The notes under the pieces were generated by a model. That model saw only the letters and a list, made by a program, of their open reading frames with translations. It did no database searches and had not been told where the DNA came from. 64,000 nucleotides of DNA from Metabacillus malikii. Its GTDB lineage: Bacteria; Bacillota; Bacilli; Bacillales; Bacillaceae. Shown here one piece after another: positions 28,899-38,654 of this stretch. Every line of letters starts with the position of its first letter. The stretch's first letter is position 1. A program made the translations under genes and the position numbers. Location: the NCBI RefSeq assembly GCF_030813355.1, contig NZ_JAUSUD010000007.1, positions 1-64,000 of the forward strand. The letters are read 5' to 3'.

Positions 28899-30074
28899 TC
28901 AGTCGAACATATAAGACTTCGTACGGGAGCGGACGTTTAATACGATGCCGATGGCGACCATGTAGGTGGCTAGGGAGCTTCCGCCGTAGCTGACGAATGG
29001 CAATGGTAAGCCGGTAATCGGTAATAAACCAATTGTCATGCCGATGTTTTGGAATACTTGGAACGTGATCATCCCGATTATTCCTGTGCATAGGTAACTG
29101 CCGAAAGGGTCGTTACTTTCTAATGAGATATGAATCATTCTGTAAATGAGCATGAAAAACAGTGAAATGACGATACTTCCACCGATAAATCCAAATTGTT
29201 CGGAAATAATAGCAAAGATAAAGTCAGTATGTGCCTCAGGCAAATATACTTGAAGATTTTGATAGCCTTTCCCTTTTAACTCACCAGAGCCGATTGCTAA
29301 TAACGATTTCACTAATTGGAACCCTTGCTCTCCAGAATATTCATAAGGGTTCAACCATCCATAAAACCGGTCCAACTGATATGACTTATCGCGGAGTACA
29401 TATTTTAATAAAAATTCAGGGTATTTAATAAATGTAAACATAAATGCTCCTGCGACAATTACGACTGATGAAACTGCTGGGAGAAGTATACGCCATTTAA
29501 TACCTGACACAATAATAAGTGAGGCTATGACGGCACAGAATACCATTGTCATACCCATATCCGGTTGTCTAATTAGTAAGAGCATAGGAGGTGCAGCTGC
29601 TGCAGCAAGTTTCCCTATTAATAAAAAATCATCTTTAACCGAATTTATCGGGTATTTTTCACGATGGTCTGAAATAATTTTACTCAGTACGATAATTAAA
29701 AAGATTTTCATTAATTCTGAAGGTTGGAAATTACCTAAAGGACCGAGCTTATACCAGCTTGTTGCACCCTTTATTGTTTGAACAATCCCGCTAGGCAGTA
29801 CTTCTAGACCAAGTAATAAGAGCATGCCGAAGCCATACAAATACCATGCTAATTGTTTAAATCGGTCATAATCTATTAACATCGTTACCGCGATCGCTAC
29901 TGACCCGATGATATACCATTGAATTTGTTTCATAGAAAAATCAATGTTTTGTAATACAGGTGGCAATGTAGCCTCTGCACTATGAATTGCGACAGAGCTA
30001 ACAATTGCTAATAAAAAAAGTACAAAAAGTAAAGTGTAATCAATACGTTGCTGAGGGGACTTTTGTGTTGTCAT
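28899..30074 (-). CDS. SEDS-family glycosyltransferase (RodA/FtsW-like)
   Basis: A 391-aa integral membrane protein with about ten transmembrane segments that should polymerise lipid II into glycan strands. Signatures are GNFQPSELMKIF, the LPEAHTDFIFAIISEQFG loop carrying the conserved Asp, and GLLPITGLPLPFVSYGGSS near the C-terminus. The start is ATG 30074 (MTTQKSPQQ), because AAGGG lies 7 bp upstream; a further-upstream ATG lacks a site. It reads closer to RodA than to FtsW by eye. There is no partner penicillin-binding protein gene nearby, and this gene is not at this site in B. subtilis 168 as I recall it. Confidence 0.9.
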   Translation of the reverse strand: MTTQKSPQQRIDYTLLFVLFLLAIVSSVAIHSAEATLPPVLQNIDFSMKQIQWYIIGSVAIAVTMLIDYDRFKQLAWYLYGFGMLLLLGLEVLPSGIVQTIKGATSWYKLGPLGNFQPSELMKIFLIIVLSKIISDHREKYPINSVKDDFLLIGKLAAAAAPPMLLLIRQPDMGMTMVFCAVIASLIIVSGIKWRILLPAVSSVVIVAGAFMFTFIKYPEFLLKYVLRDKSYQLDRFYGWLNPYEYSGEQGFQLVKSLLAIGSGELKGKGYQNLQVYLPEAHTDFIFAIISEQFGFIGGSIVISLFFMLIYRMIHISLESNDPFGSYLCTGIIGMITFQVFQNIGMTIGLLPITGLPLPFVSYGGSSLATYMVAIGIVLNVRSRTKSYMFD

Positions 30075-30423
30075 AGAGGATCCCTTTCCATTCATTGCTT
30101 GATATTTTGCTAAAAGTCATTGTATCATAAACCATCGTAATTGATTAAGTTCGAAATGAATAGTTACCATAGTTCTATTCTGATACAATGTTAATTTTTT
30201 ATGAAGTTTCTTAATCCGAATTGAGTTTTCAGGAAGGTTTCATTTAAAATATGATAATCAGGTTTTATTGATTTGCTGAAAATTGGCTATTGTGTCTATT
30301 CACTATTGTTTCGCAATCTCAATTATTCTAGAGAAAAAAGGAATAAACTGCAACTTCGTACTTCAGATTGGATGTTTCTTTACGGAGTCTGAAAGGTAAA
30401 AAGTAAGGAAAGGAGGAAATGAT
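30075..30423. other. Divergent intergenic region SEDS gene-mgtE
   Basis: 349 bp with no gene. I looked for the Mg2+ (M-box/ykoK) leader expected ahead of some mgtE genes and did not find its conserved starting sequence. The ribosome-binding site AAGGAAAGGAGG precedes mgtE. No convincing promoter pair was identified. Confidence 0.5.
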
Positions 30424-31791
30424 ATGTCTGACGAACAAGAAAAAGTCATATTAGAAGAAGAGGGATTACTTGCTTCTTTATCAAGTCACAACTTAGATGC
30501 CTTTCGAGATATATTTCTCGAACAGCATCCATACGACCAAGCAAAGTTTTTTACAAAATTAGAGGAGGAAGCACGATTTACTGTATACAGTTATCTTTCT
30601 CCGGAAGAAATGGCTGCTATTTTTGAAAATATTGAAGTTGAAGAAGACCAATATGAAACGTATTTGTCAGAAATGGATCCAACGTTTGCGGCTCAAATGT
30701 TGTCACATATGTATGCCGATGATGCGGTCGATGTTTTAAATGAGCTGAACAAGGACCAGGTTGCTAGCTATTTAACAATAATGGACGATGACGCTGCCGA
30801 GGAAATCCGCGAACTCCTACATTATGAAGAATATACAGCTGGTAGTATCATGACCACAGAATATATTGCCATTCATGCGAATCAAACGATCCATTCGGCG
30901 ATGCAAATTTTGAAAAATGAAGCACCAAATGCTGAAACAATTTATTACATTTATGTCATCGATGAAGATAAAAAACTAGTCGGTGTTATCTCATTAAGAG
31001 ATTTAATAATCAATGAACCGGATTTAATGATTTCTGAAGTTATGAATGAACGAGTATATTCTGTTAGTGTCGGTGAAGACCAGGAAGAAGTAGCGCGGAA
31101 GATGAAAGATTATAACTTTTTAGCATTGCCTGTTATTGACTTTAAAGGGCATTTGTTAGGGATTATTACGGTCGATGATATTGTCGATGTTATTGATGAA
31201 GAAGCAAGTGATGACTACTCGAAACTCGCCGGAGTAAGTGATGTTGATTCAAATGACCGTGGTCCATTTTCAGCAGCTAAAAAGCGACTTCCTTGGCTAA
31301 TTATTCTTCTTTTTTTAGGAATGTTTACTGCAAGCTTAATAGGTAGGTTTGAAGCGACATTAGATAAAGTTGCCATATTAGCTGTGTTTATTCCCTTAAT
31401 TGCTGGAATGGCAGGAAACACCGGAACTCAAGCTTTGGCAGTTGTCGTAAGAAGAATCGCAGTCGGGGATCCGAAAGAGCATAGCAGTTTAAAAATGCTT
31501 ATGAAAGAAGCTGGTACAGGTTTAATTACTGGCACAATATGCGGGATCGTTGTTACACTCATTATATTCGTATGGAAAGGTAATTTTATTTTAGGTCTAT
31601 TAGTCGGTATTTCAATTTTAGCAACATTAACAGTTGCAACCATTGCAGGTGCATTTATCCCGCTTGTGATGCATCGATTAAAGGTTGACCCTGCTGTTGC
31701 ATCAGGTCCGTTTATTACAACGATTAATGATATTATCAGTATTTTAATCTATTTCGGGATGGCTACATTATTTATGCAGTATCTAATTTAA
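30424..31791 (+). CDS. mgtE: Magnesium transporter MgtE
   Basis: A 455-aa homodimeric Mg2+ channel. In order: an acidic N domain (about residues 1-130, DDAVDVLNELNKDQVA), two CBS domains (about 135-260, ending GIITVDDIVDVIDEE), a plug helix, and five transmembrane helices from about residue 288. The pore motif lies in IPLIAGMAGNTGTQALAVVVR and the last helices carry GPFITTINDIISI. All domains look intact. The yjbQ antiporter follows 20 bp downstream, so the two are likely co-transcribed. Confidence 0.95.
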   Translation: MSDEQEKVILEEEGLLASLSSHNLDAFRDIFLEQHPYDQAKFFTKLEEEARFTVYSYLSPEEMAAIFENIEVEEDQYETYLSEMDPTFAAQMLSHMYADDAVDVLNELNKDQVASYLTIMDDDAAEEIRELLHYEEYTAGSIMTTEYIAIHANQTIHSAMQILKNEAPNAETIYYIYVIDEDKKLVGVISLRDLIINEPDLMISEVMNERVYSVSVGEDQEEVARKMKDYNFLALPVIDFKGHLLGIITVDDIVDVIDEEASDDYSKLAGVSDVDSNDRGPFSAAKKRLPWLIILLFLGMFTASLIGRFEATLDKVAILAVFIPLIAGMAGNTGTQALAVVVRRIAVGDPKEHSSLKMLMKEAGTGLITGTICGIVVTLIIFVWKGNFILGLLVGISILATLTVATIAGAFIPLVMHRLKVDPAVASGPFITTINDIISILIYFGMATLFMQYLI

Positions 31792-31812
31792 ACTTTTGAT
31801 TGGAGGGATATG

Positions 31813-33660
31813 ATGCATGGTGCATCTGTAACATCACTAGTTATTGTTATATTAGCAGCATTTCTAACGCCGATTATTTTACACCGCTTGAGGTTAAATT
31901 TCATGCCTGTCGTCGTGGCAGAAATTATTGTCGGATTAATTATCGGGAAGAGTGGTTTTGATGTTGTTTCACAAGATATGTGGTTAGAAACTTTATCAAT
32001 GCTTGGCTTTATCTTTTTAATGTTTTTAAGTGGACTTGAAATTGATTTTACGGCCTTTGCGAGTGGGAAGAAGAAGGAAAAGCTTCCATCTGGTAAAAAT
32101 GCACCAAATACCTTTTTCGTTTCTTCTATCGTCTTTTTAGGTATCTTTATTTTATCGTTACTATTATCTTACTTCTTTGTGTTAATAGGGTTAATGGATA
32201 ATGCATTTTTAATGACATTAATTATCTCTACAATTTCGCTAGGAGTTGTTGTTCCGACATTAAAAGATGCCCAAATCATGAAAACAAATATCGGGCAAAT
32301 CATTTTACTAGTTGCTGTAATCGCGGATCTTGTCACGATGGTGTTTCTAGCTGTATTTGCTTCGATATATGGTGGAGGAGAAAATAATACGTGGTTATTA
32401 CTCGTGTTATTTGGCGCTGGTTTATTACTATATTTCTTAGGCAAGTCTTTCCAAAATCGTTCCTTTATTGAAACGATGTCGAAGGGCACGATTCAAATTG
32501 GCACAAGAGCGGTATTCACCTTAATCATTGTGTTAGTTGCCATATCGGAAACAATCGGAGCTGAAAATATCTTAGGTGCATTTTTAGCAGGTGTACTTGT
32601 CTCACTATTATCACCAAATAAAGAAATGGTACAAAAGCTGGATTCGTTTGGATACGGATTTTTAATTCCAATCTTCTTTGTGATGATTGGTGTTGACTTA
32701 GATATATGGTCATTATTCCAGGATCCGAAAATCTTTTTATTAATTCCATTGTTATTTATAGCATTGCTTATCTCAAAAGTTGTTCCAATTCTGTTCCTTA
32801 AACGCTGGTATGATACGAAAACAACATTAGCAGCAGGTTTTCTACTCACGTCAACATTGTCACTTGTTATTGCTGCAGCGACAATTGGGGAAAGAATGGA
32901 AGTTATTACAAGGGATATGGCAGATGCGTTAATACTTGTAGCAGTTATTACGAGTATCGTCACTCCGATATTCTTTAAAAAGCTATTCCCTAAACATGAG
33001 TCTGAGCGACAAAAAATTAAAGTAGCATTTATCGGTGCGAATCAGCTATCTCTTCCTGTTACTCGAGAGTTAAACCCGGATATTTATGATACGACGGTTT
33101 ATCATATGAAACAGGAAAAATTAGATAAGCAAATTTCTGAATCACTGTTTGATATTAAAGAAATAGATAATTTCGAAGTTGAAACGTTACGAAATGAGCA
33201 AGCATTTGAGGCAGATTTACTCGTTGTGACAACAGGTAATGAACAACGGAATGCCGACATCGCCCTTTTTGCAAAAGAACAGCAAGTAGACCGTGTTATA
33301 GCGAGTGTGGCAACACCAGAATTAGATGAGAAGATGAAAGAACATGGTATCGATGTATTTTCTACATTGTTATCAACAAAAACAATGCTGCGTGCTCTTA
33401 TCGAAGCACCTGGTGTCATGCGTATACTCACAAACAAAGAAACAATGCTGTACCAAATTAATTTAAATAATGCTAAATATGATAATATACTGCTACGAAA
33501 TTTTCCGTTTACTGGCGATATCATTTTCGTTAGAATTTTCAGGGGCAAAGATTCAATCGTGCCTCACGGAGACACCGATTTAAAAGTTGGTGACCGCTTA
33601 ATTGTGACAGGCTCAAGAGAATATGTGAATGAATTAAAAAGAGAGCTTGAGCTTTGGTAA
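31813..33660 (+). CDS. yjbQ: YjbQ-type cation/proton antiporter with RCK domain
   Basis: A 615-aa protein of the CPA2 family. An N-terminal Na+/H+ exchanger domain of about 11-12 transmembrane helices (residues 5-390) is followed by a soluble TrkA_N nucleotide-binding domain (from about 398, VAFIGANQLSLPVTREL) and a TrkA_C domain at the end (VPHGDTDLKVGDRLIVTGS). This organisation suggests monovalent cation/proton exchange gated by nucleotides or ligands. GGAGGG is 5 bp before the ATG at 31813 (another ATG lies at 31810). It corresponds to B. subtilis YjbQ; the ion is not determined by sequence. Confidence 0.9.
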   Translation: MHGASVTSLVIVILAAFLTPIILHRLRLNFMPVVVAEIIVGLIIGKSGFDVVSQDMWLETLSMLGFIFLMFLSGLEIDFTAFASGKKKEKLPSGKNAPNTFFVSSIVFLGIFILSLLLSYFFVLIGLMDNAFLMTLIISTISLGVVVPTLKDAQIMKTNIGQIILLVAVIADLVTMVFLAVFASIYGGGENNTWLLLVLFGAGLLLYFLGKSFQNRSFIETMSKGTIQIGTRAVFTLIIVLVAISETIGAENILGAFLAGVLVSLLSPNKEMVQKLDSFGYGFLIPIFFVMIGVDLDIWSLFQDPKIFLLIPLLFIALLISKVVPILFLKRWYDTKTTLAAGFLLTSTLSLVIAAATIGERMEVITRDMADALILVAVITSIVTPIFFKKLFPKHESERQKIKVAFIGANQLSLPVTRELNPDIYDTTVYHMKQEKLDKQISESLFDIKEIDNFEVETLRNEQAFEADLLVVTTGNEQRNADIALFAKEQQVDRVIASVATPELDEKMKEHGIDVFSTLLSTKTMLRALIEAPGVMRILTNKETMLYQINLNNAKYDNILLRNFPFTGDIIFVRIFRGKDSIVPHGDTDLKVGDRLIVTGSREYVNELKRELELW

Positions 33661-33672
33661 GAGATTTTTTTC

Positions 33673-33700
33673 TTGAAAGTTAAAAAACAAATGGTATGAT
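33673..33700 (+). promoter_or_regulatory. Putative promoter of the thi operon
   Basis: TTGAAA (33673-33678) and TATGAT (33695-33700) with a 16-bp spacer, about 60 bp before the TPP aptamer. Confidence 0.6.
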
Positions 33701-33762
33701 AGGTATAAGAAAAAAGTTTTGGGATTATTTTCTGAAACATTATAAAATGAATAACTCGTTAA

Positions 33763-33916
33763 CCGCTAGGGGTGCCCTAATTAAAGGGCTGAGATTAAAG
33801 TGTTTCTTTAAGACTCTTATAACCTGATCTGGATGATACCAGCGTAGGGAAGTGGACTTACATTTGATAATCATTTATGTATGTTAGCCACTTTCCTACT
33901 TGGAAAGTGGCTTTTT
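33763..33916 (+). promoter_or_regulatory. TPP riboswitch with intrinsic terminator
   Basis: The THI-box core is intact: AGGGGTGCCC, GGGCTGAGA, GACTCTTATAACCTGATCTGG, and ATGATACCAGCGTAGGGAAGTGG (33763-33857). Downstream, AGCCACTTTCC (33886-33896) pairs with GGAAAGTGGCT (33902-33912) and runs into TTTTT, a terminator. The aptamer's GTAGGGAAGTGG can instead pair with CCACTTTCCTAC, giving an antiterminator. Thiamine pyrophosphate binding should release the terminator and switch off tenI-thiE. From 33917 to the tenI start nothing else was seen. Confidence 0.97.
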
Positions 33917-34098
33917 GATGTTTTGAATAAAATGCTATTTTACAATATTGCTTTCAAATAGCCGATGGAGTCGAAAAACAATAGGTTGAAGTCTAACCCC
34001 GGCCACGGCATCAAAAGAAAAGGTTTCCGAAAATATTAACGATAATAGATTAACAGATTTAGCTCAATTGCTTCAGCTAATAAATGAGGGTGAAAGAA

Positions 34099-34719
34099 AT
34101 GGAAATTCATATCATATCCAATGGTGTCATGACAGTTGAAGAGCTTACCCGAAAAATGCTCACCATTCATGAAAATGTTGATTATTTACATATTCGCGAA
34201 AAAACAAAAACAGTAGCTGAAATAAACGAGCTTGTATCAAATTTACTTCATCATGGAGTCGATCGAAATAAAATCGTCATTAATGACCGGTTAGACGTTG
34301 TCTTGTTACAAAATTTAATTAACTTACATTTACCAGGACATAGTTTTCCGATTGAAACAGTAAAAAAATATGCACCATCATTAAGAGTTGGGAAGTCCGT
34401 CCATTCGTTAAACGAAGCGATTGAAAGCGAAGAGGCTGGCGCTGATTATTTGCTGTTTGGTCACATCTTTTCTACAGATTCAAAGGCAAATCTCCCTCCT
34501 AGAGGTGTCAAGCAATTAGAGGAAATCTGCAAATCTGTCAAAATCCCAGTTATTGCTATTGGAGGTATTGTTCCTGAAACGATAAAACACATCACAAACA
34601 TAAACATAGGTGGGATTGCGATGATGTCACATATTTTGGCAAGTGAGCAGCCTGCTGAGGCATTAAGGACGATAAAAGAGAGACTGGTAGAGGAGGAGCA
34701 AGATGGTGAATCATTATGA
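34099..34719 (+). CDS. tenI: Thiazole tautomerase TenI
   Basis: A 206-aa TIM-barrel protein related to ThiE that aromatises the thiazole phosphate carboxylate tautomer made by ThiG. Family features are YLHIREK, IVINDRLDVV and AIGGIVPETIKH near the phosphate-binding end. The start is ATG 34099, with GAGGGTG 6 bp upstream; an ATG at 34084 lacks a site. It is the first gene after the TPP riboswitch, and its end overlaps thiO by 17 bp. In B. subtilis tenA precedes it; tenA is absent here. A separate thiE is present at the end of the operon. Confidence 0.92.
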   Translation: MEIHIISNGVMTVEELTRKMLTIHENVDYLHIREKTKTVAEINELVSNLLHHGVDRNKIVINDRLDVVLLQNLINLHLPGHSFPIETVKKYAPSLRVGKSVHSLNEAIESEEAGADYLLFGHIFSTDSKANLPPRGVKQLEEICKSVKIPVIAIGGIVPETIKHITNINIGGIAMMSHILASEQPAEALRTIKERLVEEEQDGESL

Positions 34720-35821
34720 TGTAGGAATTGTTGGAGGCGGCATTATCGGCCAGTCGATTGCATATCAGCTCGCAAAAGAGGGGCTGGCTGTTGTCGTTTT
34801 TGAAAGTAACCGAATTGGAAAAGGTGCAACTAGTGCTGCTGCTGGTATGCTCGGTGCTAATTCAGAACTAGAGAATAATGATGCGTTTTTTTCATTTGCG
34901 AAAGAAAGTCAACGACAATATCATAAATTGTGTGAAGAGCTTTTGCAATATTCACAAATCAATATCCAACTTGTCGATAACGGCATGTATAAACTTGCAT
35001 TGACAGATTCAGAAGCAGAGTCATTGCAGCATACAACAAAGCACCATCAAGCAATCGAATGGCATCCGAAAGATATTGTATTGAATAATGAACCAAATGT
35101 GACAAATGAAATAAAAGGTGCTCTCTATATTCCTGAGGATGGTCATGTCTCACCAATTCACGTATGTGCAGCTTTTGCGAAATCAGCTAGCCATTTTGGC
35201 GCAACGATATTAGAGAATACACCCGTTCAACGAATTCAGAAAGTGGCAAATGATGAGTACAGATTATCTACTCCACATGCTAATTTTACATGTGAGCATG
35301 TCGTTGTTGCAAACGGGGTATGGAGTAATTATTTCTTTAACGAACTAGGAGTGCAGAGTGGCTTAAAACCTGTAAAAGGGGAGTGCTTCTCATTTCAGAG
35401 TTCTGAAATTCATTTGGAGCGCACATTATTCTTTGATCATTGTTATATTGTTCCGAAAGGGGATGGTCGCTTTGTCGTCGGCGCATCAATGGTAGAAAAT
35501 GATTGGAGTACCGAACCAACTTTAGGAGGAATTCAATCATTGTTTGAGAAAGTCATTCCAATTTTGCCAAACATCAAATCTGCAAAACTATTAGAGACAT
35601 GGGCAGGATTACGACCACAAACAGATGATGGGAAGCCGTATATTGGAAAACATCCAACAGAGGAAAATCTATATTTTGCAACAGGGCATTATCGTAACGG
35701 GATCTTACTTGCACCTAAAACAGGTACAATGATTCGTGACTTTATACTAAAAAGAACGCAGCAGGAAGAGTATGTGAATGCATTTTCACTTGACCGTAAA
35801 CTAGTAAAAATGATGAGGTGA
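34703..35821 (+). CDS. thiO: Glycine oxidase ThiO
   Basis: A 372-aa FAD enzyme that oxidises glycine to the imine (dehydroglycine) used for thiazole formation. The N-terminal dinucleotide-binding motif is VGIVGGGIIGQSIAYQLA, followed by GATSAAAGMLGAN. The C-terminal substrate and FAD region is WAGLRPQTDDGKPYIG and ATGHYRNGILLAP. GAGGAGGAGCAAG precedes the ATG, and the start overlaps tenI. The length agrees with B. subtilis ThiO. Confidence 0.95.
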   Translation: MVNHYDVGIVGGGIIGQSIAYQLAKEGLAVVVFESNRIGKGATSAAAGMLGANSELENNDAFFSFAKESQRQYHKLCEELLQYSQINIQLVDNGMYKLALTDSEAESLQHTTKHHQAIEWHPKDIVLNNEPNVTNEIKGALYIPEDGHVSPIHVCAAFAKSASHFGATILENTPVQRIQKVANDEYRLSTPHANFTCEHVVVANGVWSNYFFNELGVQSGLKPVKGECFSFQSSEIHLERTLFFDHCYIVPKGDGRFVVGASMVENDWSTEPTLGGIQSLFEKVIPILPNIKSAKLLETWAGLRPQTDDGKPYIGKHPTEENLYFATGHYRNGILLAPKTGTMIRDFILKRTQQEEYVNAFSLDRKLVKMMR

Positions 35822-35826
35822 TATAG

Positions 35827-36027
35827 GTGGAAATCAGGTTAAATGGTGAGTTAACAAGTTTGGAAAAAGTGAGGACAATCCAAGAATTATTAGCGTTTTA
35901 TAATCTAGAGGATAGACTTGTCATTGTTGAACATAACCGTGAAATTATTTTAAAAGAAAAATATGAATCTACACCAATTCAAAATGGTGACGAAGTAGAG
36001 CTTGTTCATTTTGTAGGAGGAGGATGA
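35827..36027 (+). CDS. thiS: Sulfur carrier protein ThiS
   Basis: A 66-aa ubiquitin-like carrier. It ends in GG plus one residue (LVHFVGGG), the C-terminus that is adenylated by ThiF and converted to a thiocarboxylate for ThiG. The start is GTG 35827, with GAGGTG 9 bp upstream at the end of thiO. It lies 5 bp after thiO and 3 bp before thiG. Confidence 0.92.
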   Translation: MEIRLNGELTSLEKVRTIQELLAFYNLEDRLVIVEHNREIILKEKYESTPIQNGDEVELVHFVGGG

Positions 36028-36030
36028 AAA

Positions 36031-36798
36031 ATGTTAAAAATAGCAGATAAAAAATTTCAATCAAGATTATTACTAGGAACGGGTAAATACCCATCATTTG
36101 AAATTCAAAAGGAAGCAGTCGCTGTTTCTGAATCAGAAATATTAACGTTTGCTGTAAGGCGGATGAATATATTTGAAGCGTCACAGCCGAATTTTCTAGA
36201 GCAGTTAGACCTTTCAAAATATACGTTATTACCGAATACAGCAGGTGCAAAAACGGCTGAGGAAGCTGTTAGAATCGCAAAGCTTGCGAAAGCATCAGGA
36301 CTATGCGATATGATTAAAGTAGAAGTGATTGGTTGTGACAGGTCATTGTTACCTGACCCGGTTGAAACATTAAAGGCAAGCGAAATGCTATTAGAGGAAG
36401 GCTTCATTGTCCTGCCATATACGTCAGATGATGTTGTATTGGCAAGAAGATTAGAAGAATTAGGCGTACATGCAATAATGCCTGGAGCATCTCCAATCGG
36501 CTCAGGTCAAGGAATCTTAAATCCTCTTAATTTAAAATTTATAATTGAACAATCAAAAGTACCTGTCATTGTTGATGCTGGTATTGGCTCACCTGCTGAC
36601 GCAGCAAGTGCAATGGAATTAGGTGCTGATGGAGTACTTTTAAATACAGCTGTTTCTGGTGCACAGGACCCTGTGAAAATGGCGATTGCAATGAAGCTTG
36701 CAATTGAAGCAGGCCGCATTGGTTATGAAGCAGGCCGGATTCCGAAAAAGGAATATGCAACAGCAAGCAGTCCAACAGAAGGAATGATGACAACTTAA
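36031..36798 (+). CDS. thiG: Thiazole synthase ThiG
   Basis: A 255-aa TIM-barrel enzyme that joins deoxyxylulose 5-phosphate, dehydroglycine and ThiS thiocarboxylate into the thiazole. The N-terminal [12 protein letters not shown] is characteristic. The Schiff-base lysine is in DMIKVEVIG near residue 96. [13 protein letters not shown] and [21 protein letters not shown] contain the phosphate-binding loops. The ATG follows GGAGGAGG within the end of thiS. The stop overlaps the thiF start by one base. Confidence 0.96.
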   Translation: MLKIADKKFQSRLLLGTGKYPSFEIQKEAVAVSESEILTFAVRRMNIFEASQPNFLEQLDLSKYTLLPNTAGAKTAEEAVRIAKLAKASGLCDMIKVEVIGCDRSLLPDPVETLKASEMLLEEGFIVLPYTSDDVVLARRLEELGVHAIMPGASPIGSGQGILNPLNLKFIIEQSKVPVIVDAGIGSPADAASAMELGADGVLLNTAVSGAQDPVKMAIAMKLAIEAGRIGYEAGRIPKKEYATASSPTEGMMTT

Positions 36799-37814
36799 TG
36801 GAACGTTATTCACGTCAAGTCTTATTTGCTCCAATAGGAGAGAACGGTCAACAGGCGCTAATGCAAAAACATATCTTTATCGTAGGTGCTGGTGCACTAG
36901 GGACAGCAAATGCTGAGATGCTGGCAAGAGCAGGTGTAGGCAAGATTACCATTATTGATCGTGATTATGTTGAATGGAGCAATCTTCAAAGACAGCAAAT
37001 GTATGTGGAAGACGATGCGATGAATCGTCTTCCGAAAGCAATAGCGATTAAAAACCATCTTGGAAAAATAAATTCAGAAGTGACTGTCGAAGCATATGTC
37101 GATGATGTGACATCAGCAAATATTGAAGAGTGGATTGATGGAGTCGATGTCATCGTTGATTCAACAGATAACTTTGAAACGAGACTATTAATCAATGATG
37201 TGTCAGCAAAGCATAAAATACCATGGGTTTACGGCGGTTGTGTTGGCAGCTATGGGTTGTCATTTACCGTCATACCAGCCAAAACACCATGTTTACATTG
37301 CTTATTAAAGCATATCCCGTTCGATGGCTTAACATGTGATACTGTCGGAGTTATTTCACCGATTGTCTCAATGGTAACCTCTCATCAAACAACCGAAGTA
37401 TTAAAGCTCCTTGTTGGTGATGAAGAAAATTTACGAAGTAAGCTCGTATCATTTGATTTGTGGAAAAATCAATACTCGGCAATCAATATGGAACGACTCA
37501 AAAATGATGCATGTCCGACATGTGGTACAGATCCTGTTTATCCATATTTAACAGCAGAAATGGAAACAAAGGCTGCCGTTTTATGTGGCCGAGATACTGT
37601 TCAAATCCGTCCAAAGAGCGGAAATCAGTTATCATTTGCGAGCATCGCAGAACGGGTGAAACCAATTGCTGATGCCTTTTTAGAAAATCCATTTCTTATG
37701 TCATTTACATTTGGCGAACATCGAATTGTTCTATTTCAAGACGGCCGCGCACTTATCCATGGAACAAAGGATATTGCCGAAGCGAAAACACTCTACCATC
37801 GTTATATAGGTTAG
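36798..37814 (+). CDS. thiF: ThiF/MoeB-type adenylyltransferase
   Basis: A 338-aa E1-like enzyme that adenylates the C-terminus of ThiS. The nucleotide-binding motif is [21 protein letters not shown]. The Arg/Asn-rich [10 protein letters not shown] segment and the Asp in [15 protein letters not shown] are typical. Two Cys pairs, CLHC (near residue 164) and CPTCG (near 237), form the zinc site. A C-terminal extension of roughly 90 aa follows the second pair. The ATG overlaps the thiG stop (TAATG). Confidence 0.94.
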   Translation: MERYSRQVLFAPIGENGQQALMQKHIFIVGAGALGTANAEMLARAGVGKITIIDRDYVEWSNLQRQQMYVEDDAMNRLPKAIAIKNHLGKINSEVTVEAYVDDVTSANIEEWIDGVDVIVDSTDNFETRLLINDVSAKHKIPWVYGGCVGSYGLSFTVIPAKTPCLHCLLKHIPFDGLTCDTVGVISPIVSMVTSHQTTEVLKLLVGDEENLRSKLVSFDLWKNQYSAINMERLKNDACPTCGTDPVYPYLTAEMETKAAVLCGRDTVQIRPKSGNQLSFASIAERVKPIADAFLENPFLMSFTFGEHRIVLFQDGRALIHGTKDIAEAKTLYHRYIG

Positions 37815-37826
37815 GAGGGGAAGTAG

Positions 37827-38642
37827 ATGCAAATAGCACGTGCTCTTACGATCGCAGGGTCCGATTCAGGTGGAGGCGCTGGAATACAAGCTGATCTGAA
37901 AACATTCCAAGAGCTGAACGTATTTGGAATGACGGCAATTACAGCTGTCACTGCGCAAAATACGTTAGGTGTTCAAGGAGTCTATCCATTATCATTAGAT
38001 GCAATTGAAACACAAATTGAATCTGTAGCAGCAGATTTATATCCTGATGCGATTAAGACTGGGATGCTCTTTAATGCAGAAATTATTCAACTAGTTTCTG
38101 AACAAGTGAAAAAGCATGGTTGGGAAAATGTTATCGTTGACCCTGTCATGATAGCTAAAGGTGGTCAATCATTATTACAAAGAGAAGCGGTTGAAGCGAT
38201 GAAAAAGCAGTTATTGCCGTTAGCGAAGGTAATTACACCTAACATTCCTGAGGCAGAAGTATTAACAGGTATGGTAATTAAATCACTTGAAGACCGCCAA
38301 ACAGCTGCGAAAAAACTACATGAACTTGGCACAAGTTATATTATGATAAAAGGTGGACATGACATGTTAGGGGACGTTGTTGTCGATATGCTTTATGACG
38401 GGCAGTCATTCACCTATTTTGAAGGCGAGAGATTTGAAACAAAGCATACACATGGAACAGGCTGTACATTTGCTGCAGCAATTACTGCTGAAATAAGCAA
38501 GGGACATGACATTCATTCTGCGGTGCAAACTGCTAAGCAATTTATTCAAGCTGCGATAGAAGACCAATTAGGTATTGGTAATGGTCATGGACCAACGAAC
38601 CATTGGGCTTTCGAAAAACGAAAAATGCTTAAGTCTGTTTAG
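37827..38642 (+). CDS. thiD: Hydroxymethylpyrimidine/phosphomethylpyrimidine kinase ThiD
   Basis: A 271-aa ribokinase-fold enzyme that phosphorylates HMP twice to HMP-PP. Signatures are [17 protein letters not shown] at the N-terminus, [28 protein letters not shown] and the anion hole [13 protein letters not shown] near the C-terminus. GGAGGGGAAGTAG precedes the ATG. It lies 12 bp after thiF and 12 bp before thiE. Confidence 0.95.
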   Translation: MQIARALTIAGSDSGGGAGIQADLKTFQELNVFGMTAITAVTAQNTLGVQGVYPLSLDAIETQIESVAADLYPDAIKTGMLFNAEIIQLVSEQVKKHGWENVIVDPVMIAKGGQSLLQREAVEAMKKQLLPLAKVITPNIPEAEVLTGMVIKSLEDRQTAAKKLHELGTSYIMIKGGHDMLGDVVVDMLYDGQSFTYFEGERFETKHTHGTGCTFAAAITAEISKGHDIHSAVQTAKQFIQAAIEDQLGIGNGHGPTNHWAFEKRKMLKSV

Positions 38643-38654
38643 GGGCCAGATTAA

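Noticed and set aside
30075-30423. M-box (Mg2+) riboswitch ahead of mgtE
   Set aside because: Searched for its conserved opening and paired elements; none seen.
32493-32963. Long minus-strand frame opposite the antiporter gene
   Set aside because: Shadow of the membrane-protein coding strand: Ile/Ser/Asn-rich, no start signal and no family similarity.
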